Shown here in pieces: positions 5,456 through 5,561 of a stretch of 5,561 nt of DNA (within the stretch, counting starts at the first letter, position 1; each line of letters starts with the position of its first letter). Below the pieces are notes generated by a model that made no database searches, was not told the DNA's origin, and saw only the letters and a program-made list of their open reading frames with translations. The position numbers were made by a program, and so were the translations under genes. Source of the stretch: Hadarchaeum sp964343275 (GTDB taxonomy: Archaea > Hadarchaeota > Hadarchaeia > Hadarchaeales > Hadarchaeaceae); NCBI GenBank assembly GCA_964343275.1, contig CAYFIY010000046.1, forward strand, positions 1 through 5,561, in the 5' to 3' direction.

Positions 5456-5561
5456 TATGACGCCTATAAGGGTATAATGATAGATAATGTCTCAACCCGC
5501 TTCAGAGAATGTTTGATCCCAGTCGCGTTCCCTCCGCCAATCCCTTTGAAGGGTAAATTCT

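Larger units (their letters stand above)
5149..5561. other. Intergenic region after the operon, without a convincing gene
   Basis: About 410 bases with no ORF of useful length on either strand. In order it holds a weak terminator candidate (5180-5208), a 12-bp perfect palindrome GCGGATATCCGC (5282-5293) inside a minus-strand mini-ORF of 18 codons (5243-5299), a small stem-loop (5304-5327), two tandem REP-like palindromes (5365-5455), an isolated TATAAT (5473-5478) with no matching -35, and a 15-codon plus-strand ORF (5509-5556) that overlaps a tRNA-3'-end-like string. It looks like an accessory-region junction rather than coding DNA. Confidence 0.6.

Noticed and set aside
5473..5478. Perfect TATAAT as a promoter for a gene to the right
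   Set aside because: No acceptable -35 lies 15-19 bp upstream, there is no TG extension, and no gene start is visible after it in the window.
1..5561. CRISPR array
   Set aside because: No set of regularly spaced identical repeats with unique spacers is present; the only direct repeats are the IS-end pair, the 45-bp paralogous segment and the palindromic units.

Overview
The window looks like Gram-negative, most likely proteobacterial, chromosomal DNA of moderate G+C (by eye, not counted). The reasons are a lipobox-type lipoprotein signal, two further Sec-type signal peptides, and an OmpA-type peptidoglycan-binding domain. Genus or species cannot be read from the sequence.

Layout. Positions 1-53 carry two direct copies of a ~21 bp motif and end in TTGACA, which resembles the terminal region of an IS21-family insertion sequence whose body would lie left of the window. 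Three co-directional, closely packed genes follow: an outer-membrane-type lipoprotein of unknown function (87-1073), a large exported WD40 beta-propeller/caspase-like peptidase fusion (1144-4530, alternative TTG start at 1063), and an exported OmpA-family protein (4540-5148) whose ribosome-binding site overlaps the caspase stop codon. The last ~410 bases hold no convincing gene. They contain a weak terminator candidate, a small stem-loop, and two tandem REP-like palindromes.

How the genes may work together. All three products appear to be exported: one anchored by lipid, one free or bound in the periplasm, one bound to peptidoglycan. The lipoprotein and the caspase protein share a homologous N-terminal segment. 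The core module of this segment (27 of 45 residues identical, centred on RLVQENPK) occurs once in the lipoprotein and twice in tandem in the caspase protein. I do not recognise this module. Its presence in two neighbouring genes, one of them a caspase-type effector, suggests a homotypic adaptor that brings the caspase to the lipoprotein. The whole reads as a candidate envelope-localised caspase system: lipoprotein partner, propeller sensor with protease effector and an EF-hand-like loop, and a peptidoglycan anchor. The function is inference; the domain calls for the second and third genes are well supported by motifs.
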